Shown here piece after piece: positions 16,464-25,033 of a DNA stretch of 64,000 nucleotides. Source of the DNA: Haloferax litoreum (GTDB lineage Archaea; Halobacteriota; Halobacteria; Halobacteriales; Haloferacaceae); contig NZ_WKJO01000001.1 of NCBI RefSeq assembly GCF_009674605.1, positions 2,914,001 to 2,978,000 on the forward strand. Direction: 5' to 3'. Below the pieces are notes generated by a model that did no database searches, was not told the origin of the DNA, and saw only the letters and a program-made list of their open reading frames with translations. Within the stretch, counting starts at the first letter, position 1; each line of letters begins with the position of its first letter. Both the position numbers and the translations under genes were made by a program.

Positions 16464-16589
16464 TTCACCACTACATGACTATCATGAAGTCGAGAAACAG
16501 CTCGAAGAAGGCGGGATAGCGGGTGTCTCCGTGCCATCTGGCCGTCGGGTTTGACAACACCTAAGTCTGCGCTACCCACAATTCCCGGC

Positions 16590-18995
16590 GTGCAACCCAC
16601 ACCGGAAGTCGTCCTCGCAGTCGTCTTCCTGCCGTTTCTCGCCGCGGCGTTCACCCCGGCCGTCTATCGGTTGCTGGGCGAACGCACGGCGTACTTCGCG
16701 GCGGCCGTCGCGTTGGTCACACTCGGCCTCGTGACGGACCAGTATCTCGCGGGGGCGCATGGAACCGTCTCGTTCGATTGGATTCCCTCGCTCGGCATCT
16801 CGCTGGCGTTCTACGTAGACGGGTTGGCGCTTCTCATCGCCTTCCTCGCCAGCGGCGTCGGCGTGCTCATCCTCACCTACTCTGGGGGCTACATGCACGG
16901 CGAACCGGGCCAGGCGAAATACTACGCGACGTTGTTGGCGTTCATGGGTTCGATGCTCGGGGTGGCCCTCGCGGGTGACCTCGTCGCCCTGTTCGTCTTC
17001 TGGGAACTGACGAGTCTCTCGTCGTTCATCCTCATCGGCCACTACACCGGCGAGGAAGCGTCTCAGTACGCCGCTCGGAAGTCGATGCTCATCACAGTCT
17101 CCGGTGGACTGTTCATGCTCGTCGGCTTCGTCCTCCTCGTCTGGGCCTCGGGCCAGACGGCGGCCATCGAGGGGACGACCTACAGCATCCCTCTCCTCAT
17201 CGAGCACGCGGATGCTATCCGTGAGGTGCTGACGGCATCTGCGCTCCTCGTCCCCGTCCTCGTCCTCGTCGGACTCGGCGCGGCGACGAAGTCCGCGCAG
17301 GTCCCGTTCCACGTGTGGCTTCCGAACGCGATGGAGGCACCGACGCCGGTTTCGGCGTTCCTCCACTCCGCGACGATGGTCAAGGCGGGTGTCTATCTCG
17401 TCGGTCGTTTCCGTCCGCTCTTCCTCCCCGAAGAGGCGGCGGTCCTCGGCGACTGGACGCTCGTCTTCGCCGTCCTCGGTCTGTTGACGATGACCGTCGC
17501 GGCCATCCTCGCGGTGAGTGCGACGGACATCAAGGAACTGCTCGCGTACTCTACCGCGTCTCACCTCGGACTCATCATCGGCGCGTTCGGCTTCGCCAAC
17601 ACGTACGGCGCCGAGGCCGGCGCGTTCCACATCCTGAACCACGCGAGTTTCAAAGCGGCGCTCTTCCTCGTGGCCGGCATCATCGCCCACGAGGCCGGTA
17701 CCAGACAAATCGAGAAACTCGGGGGACTTCGGAAGCACCTCCCGATAACGGCGGTCATCGCCGTCGTCGCCTCGTTGTCGATGGCTGGCTTCCCGCCGTT
17801 CAACGGGTTCTACTCGAAGGAACTCCTGTTCGAAGCGACCTACTACGCCGCCGAAGAGATGGGCGGTGTCGCGTGGGTGTTCCCCGCCGTCGCGGTGTTC
17901 GGGAGCATCTTCACGTTCCTCTACTCCATCAAATTCGCCTCGCTGTTCTTCGGCGACGAACCAGATGGACTGGGACACGTCCACCGACCGCCGGTCGCGA
18001 TGCTCGTCCCACCAGCCATCCTCGGTGCCCTCGTCCTCGCCATCTCGGCAGCACCGAATTTCTTCATTAACGCGCTCATCGGCGAGGTGTACGGCAGCGT
18101 CGTTCCCGGCGAGGCGCACTCGTTCTCGGTGCACTTTCCCACGGAACTGACGCCGTACGTCATCATGAGTATCATCACCATCGCCGTTGGTGCCATCGCC
18201 TTCCCGTTCTACGACCGCATCCACGACGCGATTAACGCGATACTCCGTGGACCGGTCCGCGCGAACTGGTGGTACGACAACTTTGTCGAGGGGCTGACGA
18301 CGACCAGTGTCGCAGTCACGCCCAAGATACAGACCGGACTCCTCCGCACGTATGCGGCGTGGGGCTTCCTCGGGTTCGTCGCGCTTGCACTGGGTGGCTA
18401 CGCCGCCGCGGGCGTGTCGATGCCGGCATTCGACGGCCTCAGCGTGTCGATTCCCATCGTACTCGTCCTCTTGGTCGCACTCGTCGGAGCGTTCGCCGTC
18501 GACGTCGCACCCTCGCACGTCGCGGGCGTGTTGACACTCTCTATCGTCGGGTTCATGGTTGCAATCTTCTACATCCTCGCCGATGCACCGGACCTCGCGC
18601 TGACGCAACTCGTCGTCGAGACGCTCGTGTTGGTCATCTTCCTGCTCGTCTTGGACCGCCTGCCGGCGTTCTACGGCGACGCACCTGACCGACTCGTCTC
18701 GCTCCGCGACGGCGTCCTCTCCGTCGCAGTCGGTGCGACGGTGTTCTTCACCGTCCTCCTCTCGACGGACGCGTCGCCGGACCCACTCCTGAAGGAGTTC
18801 TTCGTCGCCCGTGCGGGCGTTCCGGCGGAACACGGCCCGTTCTTCACCGACTTCGGTGGCGGGTCGAACATCGTCAACGTCATCCTCGTCGACTTCCGCG
18901 GGTTCGATACCATGGGTGAGATTTCGGTGGTCGTGATGGCGTCGCTCGCCATCTTGACCCTGATTCGGATGCGTGGCCGAGGTGAGGCCCAATGA
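16590..18995 (+). CDS. mrpA: Na+/H+ antiporter subunit MrpA/MnhA
   Basis: An 801-residue polytopic protein when started at GTG 16590; a TTG at 16551 would add 13 hydrophilic residues. The N-terminal two thirds are the proton-antiporter module related to NuoL: HVWLPNAMEAPTPVSAFLHS (about 245-264), a conserved Lys in the MVKAG block, and ELLAYSTASHLGLI. The last 250 residues add more spans and the MrpA C-terminal part (ILADAPDLALTQLVVETLVL). It is the main ion-translocating subunit, expelling Na+ (or other monovalent cation) against proton entry. It starts the complete A-G operon. Confidence 0.92.
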   Translation: MQPTPEVVLAVVFLPFLAAAFTPAVYRLLGERTAYFAAAVALVTLGLVTDQYLAGAHGTVSFDWIPSLGISLAFYVDGLALLIAFLASGVGVLILTYSGGYMHGEPGQAKYYATLLAFMGSMLGVALAGDLVALFVFWELTSLSSFILIGHYTGEEASQYAARKSMLITVSGGLFMLVGFVLLVWASGQTAAIEGTTYSIPLLIEHADAIREVLTASALLVPVLVLVGLGAATKSAQVPFHVWLPNAMEAPTPVSAFLHSATMVKAGVYLVGRFRPLFLPEEAAVLGDWTLVFAVLGLLTMTVAAILAVSATDIKELLAYSTASHLGLIIGAFGFANTYGAEAGAFHILNHASFKAALFLVAGIIAHEAGTRQIEKLGGLRKHLPITAVIAVVASLSMAGFPPFNGFYSKELLFEATYYAAEEMGGVAWVFPAVAVFGSIFTFLYSIKFASLFFGDEPDGLGHVHRPPVAMLVPPAILGALVLAISAAPNFFINALIGEVYGSVVPGEAHSFSVHFPTELTPYVIMSIITIAVGAIAFPFYDRIHDAINAILRGPVRANWWYDNFVEGLTTTSVAVTPKIQTGLLRTYAAWGFLGFVALALGGYAAAGVSMPAFDGLSVSIPIVLVLLVALVGAFAVDVAPSHVAGVLTLSIVGFMVAIFYILADAPDLALTQLVVETLVLVIFLLVLDRLPAFYGDAPDRLVSLRDGVLSVAVGATVFFTVLLSTDASPDPLLKEFFVARAGVPAEHGPFFTDFGGGSNIVNVILVDFRGFDTMGEISVVVMASLAILTLIRMRGRGEAQ

Positions 18996-19465
18996 GTGGG
19001 TCTTCCGGGCGCACGACGGTCATCTCACAGACCGTCGCGCGCATCGCCGTCCCCATCATCCTCGTGACGGCCATCGCACTGCTCTTCCGCGGGCACAACC
19101 TGCCCGGTGGTGGATTCATCGGTGCGGTCCTCGCAGTGGCCGCCTTCGCGTTGGTGTACGTCATCTTCGGCCTCGAGTTCATCCAGCGCGAGATACTCGG
19201 CATCTCGCCCGACGGGTCGGAGCAACACCGCCTCGTCGAGAGTTATCGATGGATGGCGTCGCTCGGTCTCGCCATCGCAGTCGGGTCGAGTCTCGCACCA
19301 CTCGCGTTCGACTTCCCGTTCCTCACGCAGGGTGTGCTCTTCCTTGAGCACCTGCCCATCTACGGTGAACTCGAAGTCGCCAGTGCGTTCGCCTTCGACA
19401 TCGGCGTCTTCTTCGCCGTCGTCGGCGGCCTGCTCACCATCGTCGCGGAGGTCGGTAACGAATGA
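18992..19465 (+). CDS. mrpB: Na+/H+ antiporter subunit MrpB/MnhB
   Basis: A 157-residue membrane protein with four predicted spans. The motif ALLFRGHNLPGGGFIGAVLA near residue 30 is the MnhB domain signature, and the C-terminal ASAFAFDIGVFFAVVGGLLT also fits. It is an integral part of the Mrp complex. The ATG overlaps the mrpA stop by four bases. Confidence 0.92.
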   Translation: MSGSSGRTTVISQTVARIAVPIILVTAIALLFRGHNLPGGGFIGAVLAVAAFALVYVIFGLEFIQREILGISPDGSEQHRLVESYRWMASLGLAIAVGSSLAPLAFDFPFLTQGVLFLEHLPIYGELEVASAFAFDIGVFFAVVGGLLTIVAEVGNE

Positions 19466-19803
19466 CCGAAGTCTTCCTCGCGGGCATCCTCGGTGTCCTC
19501 TTTAGCATCGGAACGTATCTCGTGCTTCGGCGCGACGTCGTCCGCGTCGTCTGGGGTATCACCATCATCAGTCAGTCAGCGAACGTCTACCTCGTCACCA
19601 TGGGTGGGTTCGGCGGACTCGGACCCATCCTCTCCGGTCACGGCGGGGGCGGCCCAGCACCGACCGACCCAATCGTGCAGGCGTTGGTGCTCACCGCCAT
19701 CGTCATCGGGTTCGGGACGACGGCACTCGCCCTCGTCTTGACCTACCGGGTGTACGAGGAACACGGAACTATCGACATGTACGAACTCGGAGGTAGCAGA
19801 TGA
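19462..19803 (+). CDS. mrpC: Na+/H+ antiporter subunit MrpC/MnhC (NuoK-like)
   Basis: A 113-residue protein with three hydrophobic spans, related to NuoK. The conserved block GITIISQSANVYLVTMGG (about 33-50) and DPIVQALVLTAIVIGFGTTA (about 70-89) are typical of MrpC. It overlaps both neighbouring genes by four bases. Confidence 0.92.
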   Translation: MTEVFLAGILGVLFSIGTYLVLRRDVVRVVWGITIISQSANVYLVTMGGFGGLGPILSGHGGGGPAPTDPIVQALVLTAIVIGFGTTALALVLTYRVYEEHGTIDMYELGGSR

Positions 19804-21500
19804 GCACGCTCGTCATCGCACCGCTCCTCGTGGCCCTCGTGACAGCAATCGTGACGCTGCTCGTGCGCCCGAGCGACATACTCCAGCGAACGGTCAGTCT
19901 CCTCGGTGCCGTGGGCTACCTCGGTGCCGTGGCCCTGCTATTCGACGCGGTGATGCTTCCGCTCGGCAGCGAGTCGGGCGTCCTGGTGTATCAAGTGTCG
20001 AACTGGGCCGCACCGTTCGGCATCACGCTCGTCGCCGACGGCCTGTCGGTGTTCATGCTGGCACTCGCCGGCATCGTGTCCCTCTTGGTACTCGTCTACT
20101 CCATCGCGTCCATCAGCGCGTTCGGCCAGCGACTCAGTTACCACCCGCTGTACCACTTCATGATGGTCGGCGTGACGGGGTCGTTCCTCACCGGCGACAT
20201 CTTCAACCTGTTCGTCTGGTTCGAAGTGATGCTCATGTCGAGTTACATCCTCGTCCTGTTCTACTCCGGTCGTGAGCACACGCGTGCGGCGCTCAACTAC
20301 GTCGTGCTCAACCTCATCGGGAGCGCGGTGATGCTCGTCGCTATCGGTGGCCTCTACAGCACGACGGGGACGCTCAACATGGCCGACATGGCGCGACGCC
20401 TCGCCGACCCGGCAGCCTACGACGTTGCCGTCCTACCGGTGCTCGGTCTCTCGGCCGTGTTGTTCTCGGTGTTCGCGCTGAAGGCCGGCCTCGCACCCTT
20501 CCAGTTCTGGGTGCCGGCGGCCTACCGCGCCGCACCGTCGCCAGTCACCGCGATGCTCGCCGGCGTCGTCAAGAAGGTCGGTGTGTACGCCATCGTCCGT
20601 CTGTACTTCACCATCTTCGCCGCGGCGTCGGTCGACCTCGCGTTCCTCGGTATCAGCGGCGACTCTGTCCTCGGCTTCTTCGGTCCGGTCATGTTCGCCA
20701 TGGCCGCGGTCAGTATCGTCCTCGGTGGCATCGGTGCCGTCGGCCGGGACGACGTGGACGGTATCCTCGCGTACTCCTCTATCAGTCAGGTCGGATTCAT
20801 CGTCCTCCCACTGGCAGTGGCCGCGACGGCACCGTCCGACGCAGTCGCAGTGCTCGGCGTGACCGCAGCACTCGTGTACGCGTTCAACCACGGCCTCGCG
20901 AAGAGTCTCCTCTTCCTCGCCAGCGGTACCATCCAAGACGTCGTGGGCAGCGACAAACTCTCGGACCTCGGTGGCCTCGCCGACCGTGCGCCAGTCCTCG
21001 CGGCCGGGTTCTTCCTCGGCGCGTTGACGCTCATCGGCGTCCCACCGATTTCGGGATTCTTCGGCAAGTTCCTCGTCTTTCAGGCCGCCGCAGAGGCACT
21101 CGCCGCCGGCGCAACCGGGTCGGCACTCGCGCTCGCCGTCGCCCTCGCTGGTGCCATCCTCACCATCGCGTACTACACTCGTGCGTGGAATCAGGTGTTC
21201 TGGGGCACCACGACCGAACTCGTCGACGCAGCGATTCCGTCCCGGTGGACGCTCGGCACGCACAGCGCAGCGATGACTGACGGCGGCGACGACGGCCTCG
21301 AAGCCCTCGAACTCACCACGCAAGTGACGGTGGTCGTCGCTCTCGCCATCGCCGCTATCGGGTTCGGTATCGGCTTCGAGGCCGTGTTCGCTGCCGCCGA
21401 CGCCGCGGCCCACGCCGCACTCGACACCAACGCCTACGTCGACGCCGTCATGCACGGGCCGGGCGTTGGCATGGACGCAGGCACGGGAGGTGGGCACTGA
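19800..21500 (+). CDS. mrpD: Na+/H+ antiporter subunit MrpD/MnhD
   Basis: A 566-residue polytopic subunit related to NuoM/N. Visible motifs include NLFVWFEVMLMSSYILVLF (about 138-156), FQFWVPAAYRAAPSPVTAML (about 236-255) with the following Lys pair, and ILAYSSISQVGFIVLPLA. The C-terminus adds a span and an acidic tail (DTNAYVDAVMHGPGVG). It is the second antiporter-like channel of the Mrp complex, expected to carry protons. Slightly longer than bacterial MrpD because of its tail. Confidence 0.92.
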   Translation: MSTLVIAPLLVALVTAIVTLLVRPSDILQRTVSLLGAVGYLGAVALLFDAVMLPLGSESGVLVYQVSNWAAPFGITLVADGLSVFMLALAGIVSLLVLVYSIASISAFGQRLSYHPLYHFMMVGVTGSFLTGDIFNLFVWFEVMLMSSYILVLFYSGREHTRAALNYVVLNLIGSAVMLVAIGGLYSTTGTLNMADMARRLADPAAYDVAVLPVLGLSAVLFSVFALKAGLAPFQFWVPAAYRAAPSPVTAMLAGVVKKVGVYAIVRLYFTIFAAASVDLAFLGISGDSVLGFFGPVMFAMAAVSIVLGGIGAVGRDDVDGILAYSSISQVGFIVLPLAVAATAPSDAVAVLGVTAALVYAFNHGLAKSLLFLASGTIQDVVGSDKLSDLGGLADRAPVLAAGFFLGALTLIGVPPISGFFGKFLVFQAAAEALAAGATGSALALAVALAGAILTIAYYTRAWNQVFWGTTTELVDAAIPSRWTLGTHSAAMTDGGDDGLEALELTTQVTVVVALAIAAIGFGIGFEAVFAAADAAAHAALDTNAYVDAVMHGPGVGMDAGTGGGH

Positions 21501-22096
21501 TGAGTCGCCGTTGGCCCCTGACTGGCTTCTTGCTGGCCATCTTGTGGCTCTTCGTCCGCGGCGTCGAACTGACGCCGATTCGACTCCTCGAAGAGCTCAT
21601 CATCGGCCTCGGCGTCGGAATGGGAATCGCGTTCTTCTTCCGGCGCTTCTACGCCGACCGGACATCATTCTCCTGGAGCGCCCGCGTCGCCCCCTTCGCC
21701 ACGCTCTACATCCTGACGTTCCTGTGGGAACTCCTCACGGCCAACGTTGACGTGGCACGCCGGACACTCGCGCCGTCGATGCCCATCGACCCGGCCGTGG
21801 TCGAAGTCCCACTCCGCGTGCGCACGCCGCTCGCTGTCACGACTATCGCGAACAGTATCACCCTCACTCCGGGGACGTTGACAATGGACTACGACGACGA
21901 CACCAACACGCTGTACGTTCACAGCATCGACGGGAGCGACCCGGCGGGTATCCTCGAACCGATTCGCCGCTGGGAAGACTACGCGCTCGTCATCTTCGAC
22001 GAAGAACTGAAACCCGGCGACCCGGCACCGCAAGCGCGGGTCACCACAGAGACCGACCACGCCGCCGCCGTCACGGGGGGTGAACAGCATGGCTGA
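21500..22096 (+). CDS. mrpE: Na+/H+ antiporter subunit MrpE/MnhE
   Basis: A 198-residue subunit. After two or three N-terminal spans (LTGFLLAILWLFVRGVEL; ARVAPFATLYILTFLWELL) comes a cytoplasmic part with VVEVPLRVRTPLAVTTIANS and ITLTPGTLTMDYDDDTNTLY, the MrpE signature, and HSIDGSDP. The last 30 residues are an acidic extension. One base overlaps with mrpD and eight with mrpF. Confidence 0.9.
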   Translation: MSRRWPLTGFLLAILWLFVRGVELTPIRLLEELIIGLGVGMGIAFFFRRFYADRTSFSWSARVAPFATLYILTFLWELLTANVDVARRTLAPSMPIDPAVVEVPLRVRTPLAVTTIANSITLTPGTLTMDYDDDTNTLYVHSIDGSDPAGILEPIRRWEDYALVIFDEELKPGDPAPQARVTTETDHAAAVTGGEQHG

Positions 22097-22382
22097 CCCA
22101 GCGTACCTCGCGGTGGTTGACACCGTTCTCTACGGTGCCCTCGTGCTCGCTGCGGGCCTGACGCTCCTCGTGAGCTATCGGGTCATCCGCGGCCCGACGG
22201 TCCCTGACCGCGTCGTCGCACTCGACACCATCGCGACGAACGTGGTCGCCATCGCCGCGCTGTACGCCATCTGGACCCAGCAAGGCTACTTCGTCGGCGT
22301 GAGCCTCGTGCTCGCCATCATCGGGTTCATCAGCACGATTACCGTGGCTCGCTACGTCACGGAGGGGGACATCATCGAATGA
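22089..22382 (+). CDS. mrpF: Na+/H+ antiporter subunit MrpF/MnhF
   Basis: A 97-residue protein with three spans. SYRVIRGPTVPDRVVALDTI (about 33-52) is the MrpF signature. I chose ATG 22089; a GTG at 22080 would add three residues. It overlaps mrpE by eight bases and mrpG by four. Confidence 0.91.
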   Translation: MADPAYLAVVDTVLYGALVLAAGLTLLVSYRVIRGPTVPDRVVALDTIATNVVAIAALYAIWTQQGYFVGVSLVLAIIGFISTITVARYVTEGDIIE

Positions 22383-22771
22383 CCGCAGAGAGCGCGGCCG
22401 CAGTGACGGTCGGTCCCGTCCGCGCGGCCCTCGTCATCTCGTTGACGCTCGTCGGGAGTTTCTTCCTCCTCGTCGGGACCATCGGACTGCTGCGGTTCCC
22501 CAACGTCTACAATCGGATGCACGCCACGACGAAGGCGACCACCCTCGGCGCGGCGTCTATCGCCCTCGCCGGGTCGGTGTACTTCCTGCCGCACGGCGAC
22601 GGGTTGATGTCGCTCGTGACGGTGGCGTTCTTGTTCCTCACCGCACCGACCGGCGCGCACATGATATCGCAGGCCGCCCAGCGGATGGGCGTCCCGTTCG
22701 TCGGCGGCGTCCGATGGCCAGGGACGCAAAACGACGTGATGGCGGATGGCGACGGCGAAACCGACGACTGA
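22379..22771 (+). CDS. mrpG: Na+/H+ antiporter subunit MrpG/MnhG
   Basis: A 130-residue protein with three spans. GTIGLLRFPNVYNRMHATTK (about 39-58) is the MrpG signature, followed by APTGAHMISQAA. The last gene of the seven-gene operon; it converges with coaBC, whose stop lies 15 bases beyond. Confidence 0.92.
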   Translation: MTAESAAAVTVGPVRAALVISLTLVGSFFLLVGTIGLLRFPNVYNRMHATTKATTLGAASIALAGSVYFLPHGDGLMSLVTVAFLFLTAPTGAHMISQAAQRMGVPFVGGVRWPGTQNDVMADGDGETDD

Positions 22772-22786
22772 CTGTCGCCACTCGCG

Positions 22787-23938
22787 TTACAGTTCTTTTT
22801 CGAGTTCGTCGGCGACGCGCCCGCCGAGGTCGACTTTCGACCCGACGAACTCGCTCGTGTCGCCGTCGCGGACGACGAGTGCTCGCGTCGTCTCGTCGCC
22901 CATGACCGAGGCGTCGTTGGCGACGACGAATGCGAGACCGACGCGGTCCATGATTCGGCGTGCTTCTTCGACCATCGCCTCGTCGTCGCCGCTCGTCTCG
23001 GCTTTGAATCCGACGATGGTGAGGTCCGGGTACGACTCGCGGACGGTGTCGATGAGTTTTGGCGCAGGTTCGAGGTCCAGCGTAATCGCCTCGCCGGAGC
23101 GAATCTTCTGGTCGGCCGCCTCCACGGTGAAGTCGGAGATGGCCGCCGCCGAGACCAGCGCGTCGGCATCTCCCGCCGCCTCCTCGACCGCCGCGAGCAT
23201 CTCCGCCGCGGACTCGACCTGTCGCACGTCGGCGTAGTGAACGTCGTCGCCGTCGTGGACGAGCGTCACGTCCGCGCCGCGAATCGCGAGGGCGCGAGCG
23301 ACGGCGCGTCCCGTCCGCCCCGACGCGCGGTTCGAGAGCGTCCGAATGGGGTCGATAGACTCCGTGGTCGACCCCGACGTGACGACGACAGATTTGCCGG
23401 CCAGCGTCTGCTCGGTGGCGGCCTTCGCGACGCCCGTGACGATGGCGTCCTCGGTGGCAATCTTGGCTTTGCCTTCCTCGATTCGAGGGTCGACGAACTC
23501 GACGCCCCACGATTCGACGCGTTCGATGGCCTCCAAGACGCCCGGGTGGTCGTACATCGGTTCGTGCATCGCGGGCGCGACGACGACGGGAACACCGGCA
23601 CCGAGCGCCGTCGTCGCGCACGTCGTGACCGGCGAGTCGTCGATGGCGGCCGCCATCTTTCCGACCGTGTTTGCCGTCGTCGGTGCGACGAGGAACACGT
23701 CCGCCCACCCGTCGCGGCCACAGAGTTCGACGTGTTCGACGCGACCCGTTATCTCGGTGACCACGTCGTTCTCGGTGGCGAACTCGACTGCCCACGGGTG
23801 GATGATTCCCGTCGCGGCGTCGGTCATCACCGCGCGAACGGACGCTCCCTGTCGGCGGAGTTCGTGCGCCAACTCGACGACCTTCACGGCCGCGATACTC
23901 CCTGTCACCCCGAGTGCGACGTTGACACCTTCCAGCAT
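22787..23938 (-). CDS. coaBC: Bifunctional phosphopantothenoylcysteine decarboxylase / phosphopantothenate-cysteine ligase
   Basis: A 383-residue two-domain enzyme of coenzyme A synthesis. The N-terminal FMN-binding decarboxylase (CoaC, residues 1-170) shows ALGVTGSIAAVKVVELAHEL, VAPTTANTVGKMAAAI and APAMHEPMYDHPG. The CoaB ligase (about 180-383) shows VVVTSGSTTESIDPIRTLSN, RASGRTGRAVA and AAISDFTV near residue 265. It joins Cys to phosphopantothenate and decarboxylates the product. Archaea use this fused form. An AT-rich box about 27 bases upstream (TTTTAACC, 23964-23971) suggests a leaderless mRNA. Confidence 0.92.
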   Translation of the reverse strand: MLEGVNVALGVTGSIAAVKVVELAHELRRQGASVRAVMTDAATGIIHPWAVEFATENDVVTEITGRVEHVELCGRDGWADVFLVAPTTANTVGKMAAAIDDSPVTTCATTALGAGVPVVVAPAMHEPMYDHPGVLEAIERVESWGVEFVDPRIEEGKAKIATEDAIVTGVAKAATEQTLAGKSVVVTSGSTTESIDPIRTLSNRASGRTGRAVARALAIRGADVTLVHDGDDVHYADVRQVESAAEMLAAVEEAAGDADALVSAAAISDFTVEAADQKIRSGEAITLDLEPAPKLIDTVRESYPDLTIVGFKAETSGDDEAMVEEARRIMDRVGLAFVVANDASVMGDETTRALVVRDGDTSEFVGSKVDLGGRVADELEKEL

Positions 23939-24016
23939 TCACTCGTGTCTGCGCCCGCTATCGGTTAAAAGGATTCGCGTCTGCGGAGGTGAAAACGGGT
24001 CCGCAGATTGGCGAGC

Positions 24017-24081
24017 GTGGAGTGGGGTGGAGTAGGGTGAACTGAAGTGAAGTTGGGACAGGTTGGAGTGGGGTGGGTTGG
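24017..24081. repeat. Degenerate pentanucleotide tandem repeat
   Basis: Thirteen consecutive 5-base units close to GTGGA or GTGGG fill the short gap between the coaBC promoter and the end of the FAD oxidoreductase gene. The first seven read GTGGA GTGGG GTGGA, GTAGG GTGAA CTGAA GTGAA. The minus-strand transcript would be a pyrimidine tract. Purine/pyrimidine strand bias is strong. Confidence 0.65.
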
Positions 24082-24085
24082 GCGG

Positions 24086-24865
24086 CTACTCGTCGAGTCG
24101 CCCGAGTTCGTCGTCGACGAGGCTCGGATGGGTCCGCTGGGGTTCGGGATGGCGTTCTCCGAAGAACTCGCGCATGACCTCCCGAGACTCCGCCTCGCGA
24201 CGCTCCCACTCGTCTTCGTCTATCTCTTCGCACGCCGGCGGTACCTCGCGTCCGCGGTCAGTGAAGTACCCGGTCGGGGTGACCCAGTCGTTGTAGAACG
24301 GTGTCTCCGAGTCGTGAATCAGCGTGATTGCCATCTCGGCGGCGTCGCCCGCGGCGACGACGGTCTGATGGTAGATTTCGGTGAGTCGGCCGGCGGCGTA
24401 GATACCCGGGACTGCCGTCCGTCCGAGTTCGTCCACGTCGACGTAGGTCTTCGACCCGGCGTCGCGGAGCTCGACACCCGTGTCTTCGAGGTACGAGGAG
24501 TCCGACCACGAGGCGGCGACGACACGAGTGGCCGTGCGTTCGTCCGTCCCGTCGTCGGTTTCGACCGTTGCACGGAACAACGGGTCGTCGTCGCTACCGA
24601 GTACGTCCACGTCGACGACGCGACCGGTCAGCGTCTCCGCACCGGCACGGTCTGCCTGTTCGCCGAGAAGGTCGGTGAATAACCGACTGTTGACTCCGGC
24701 GGGGAATCCCGGTACGTTTTCGAGGTGGGCATTGCGTCGAACAATAGACTCGCCGTCGTTTACGACCAGTGTGTCGAGGCCGGCGCGAGCGAGGAACGTC
24801 GCCGCGGTGAGACCAGCGACGCCGCCGCCGACGACGAGCACGTCTCGCGGATTCGTCTCGTCCAT
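24086..24865 (-). CDS. FAD-dependent oxidoreductase, thioredoxin-reductase-like fold without CxxC
   Basis: A 259-residue flavoprotein. The FAD dinucleotide fold is at the N-terminus (VLVVGGGVAGLTAATFLARA, residues 9-28) and the second FAD motif is GIYAAGRLTEIYHQTVVAAG near residue 160, as in thioredoxin reductases. It lacks the CxxC redox pair (the only Cys is in PPACEEI) and is shorter than standard thioredoxin reductase, so the NADP domain is reduced. The C-terminal 60 residues are charged and helical (DEWERREAESREVMREFF). Substrate and electron partner are unknown. Confidence 0.78.
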   Translation of the reverse strand: MDETNPRDVLVVGGGVAGLTAATFLARAGLDTLVVNDGESIVRRNAHLENVPGFPAGVNSRLFTDLLGEQADRAGAETLTGRVVDVDVLGSDDDPLFRATVETDDGTDERTATRVVAASWSDSSYLEDTGVELRDAGSKTYVDVDELGRTAVPGIYAAGRLTEIYHQTVVAAGDAAEMAITLIHDSETPFYNDWVTPTGYFTDRGREVPPACEEIDEDEWERREAESREVMREFFGERHPEPQRTHPSLVDDELGRLDE

Positions 24866-25033
24866 ACGTGTCGTTAGAAAAGCGCTGAGTAAAGGGACGC
24901 GGTTCCCTCTGTCGAAAACCTCGGAAGGTGATAGTTCGTCGAGGGCGTAGTAATACAGCGTGCGGGTCGGTGAAACGTGTCAGCGATGATTCTTGAGACC
25001 CTTTTCCTTTAGCACCTCCTACTCGCCGCACCG

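Larger units (their letters stand above)
15990..16589. other. 600-base gene-free region between a regulator gene and the Mrp operon
   Basis: No frame here shows haloarchaeal codon bias; the open frames on either strand encode Ser/Arg-rich low-quality sequence. It contains a divergent pair of TATA boxes (16016-16021 minus strand, 16455-16463 plus strand) and an 11-14 codon mini-ORF (16475-16519). The middle section has repeated GAGACGAGACTCG-type self-complementary text (about 16330-16356). Its length suggests a regulatory region or a decayed gene. Confidence 0.5.

Noticed and set aside
16572-18992. An 806-codon acidic/Arg-rich frame antisense to mrpA
   Set aside because: mrpA on the plus strand has all family motifs and membrane spans. 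The antisense product is an Asp/Arg/Glu mixture without domains.
24047-24682. A 211-codon plus-strand frame over the FAD oxidoreductase
   Set aside because: The minus strand has two FAD motifs in order; the plus-strand product has no domain and begins in the pentanucleotide repeat.
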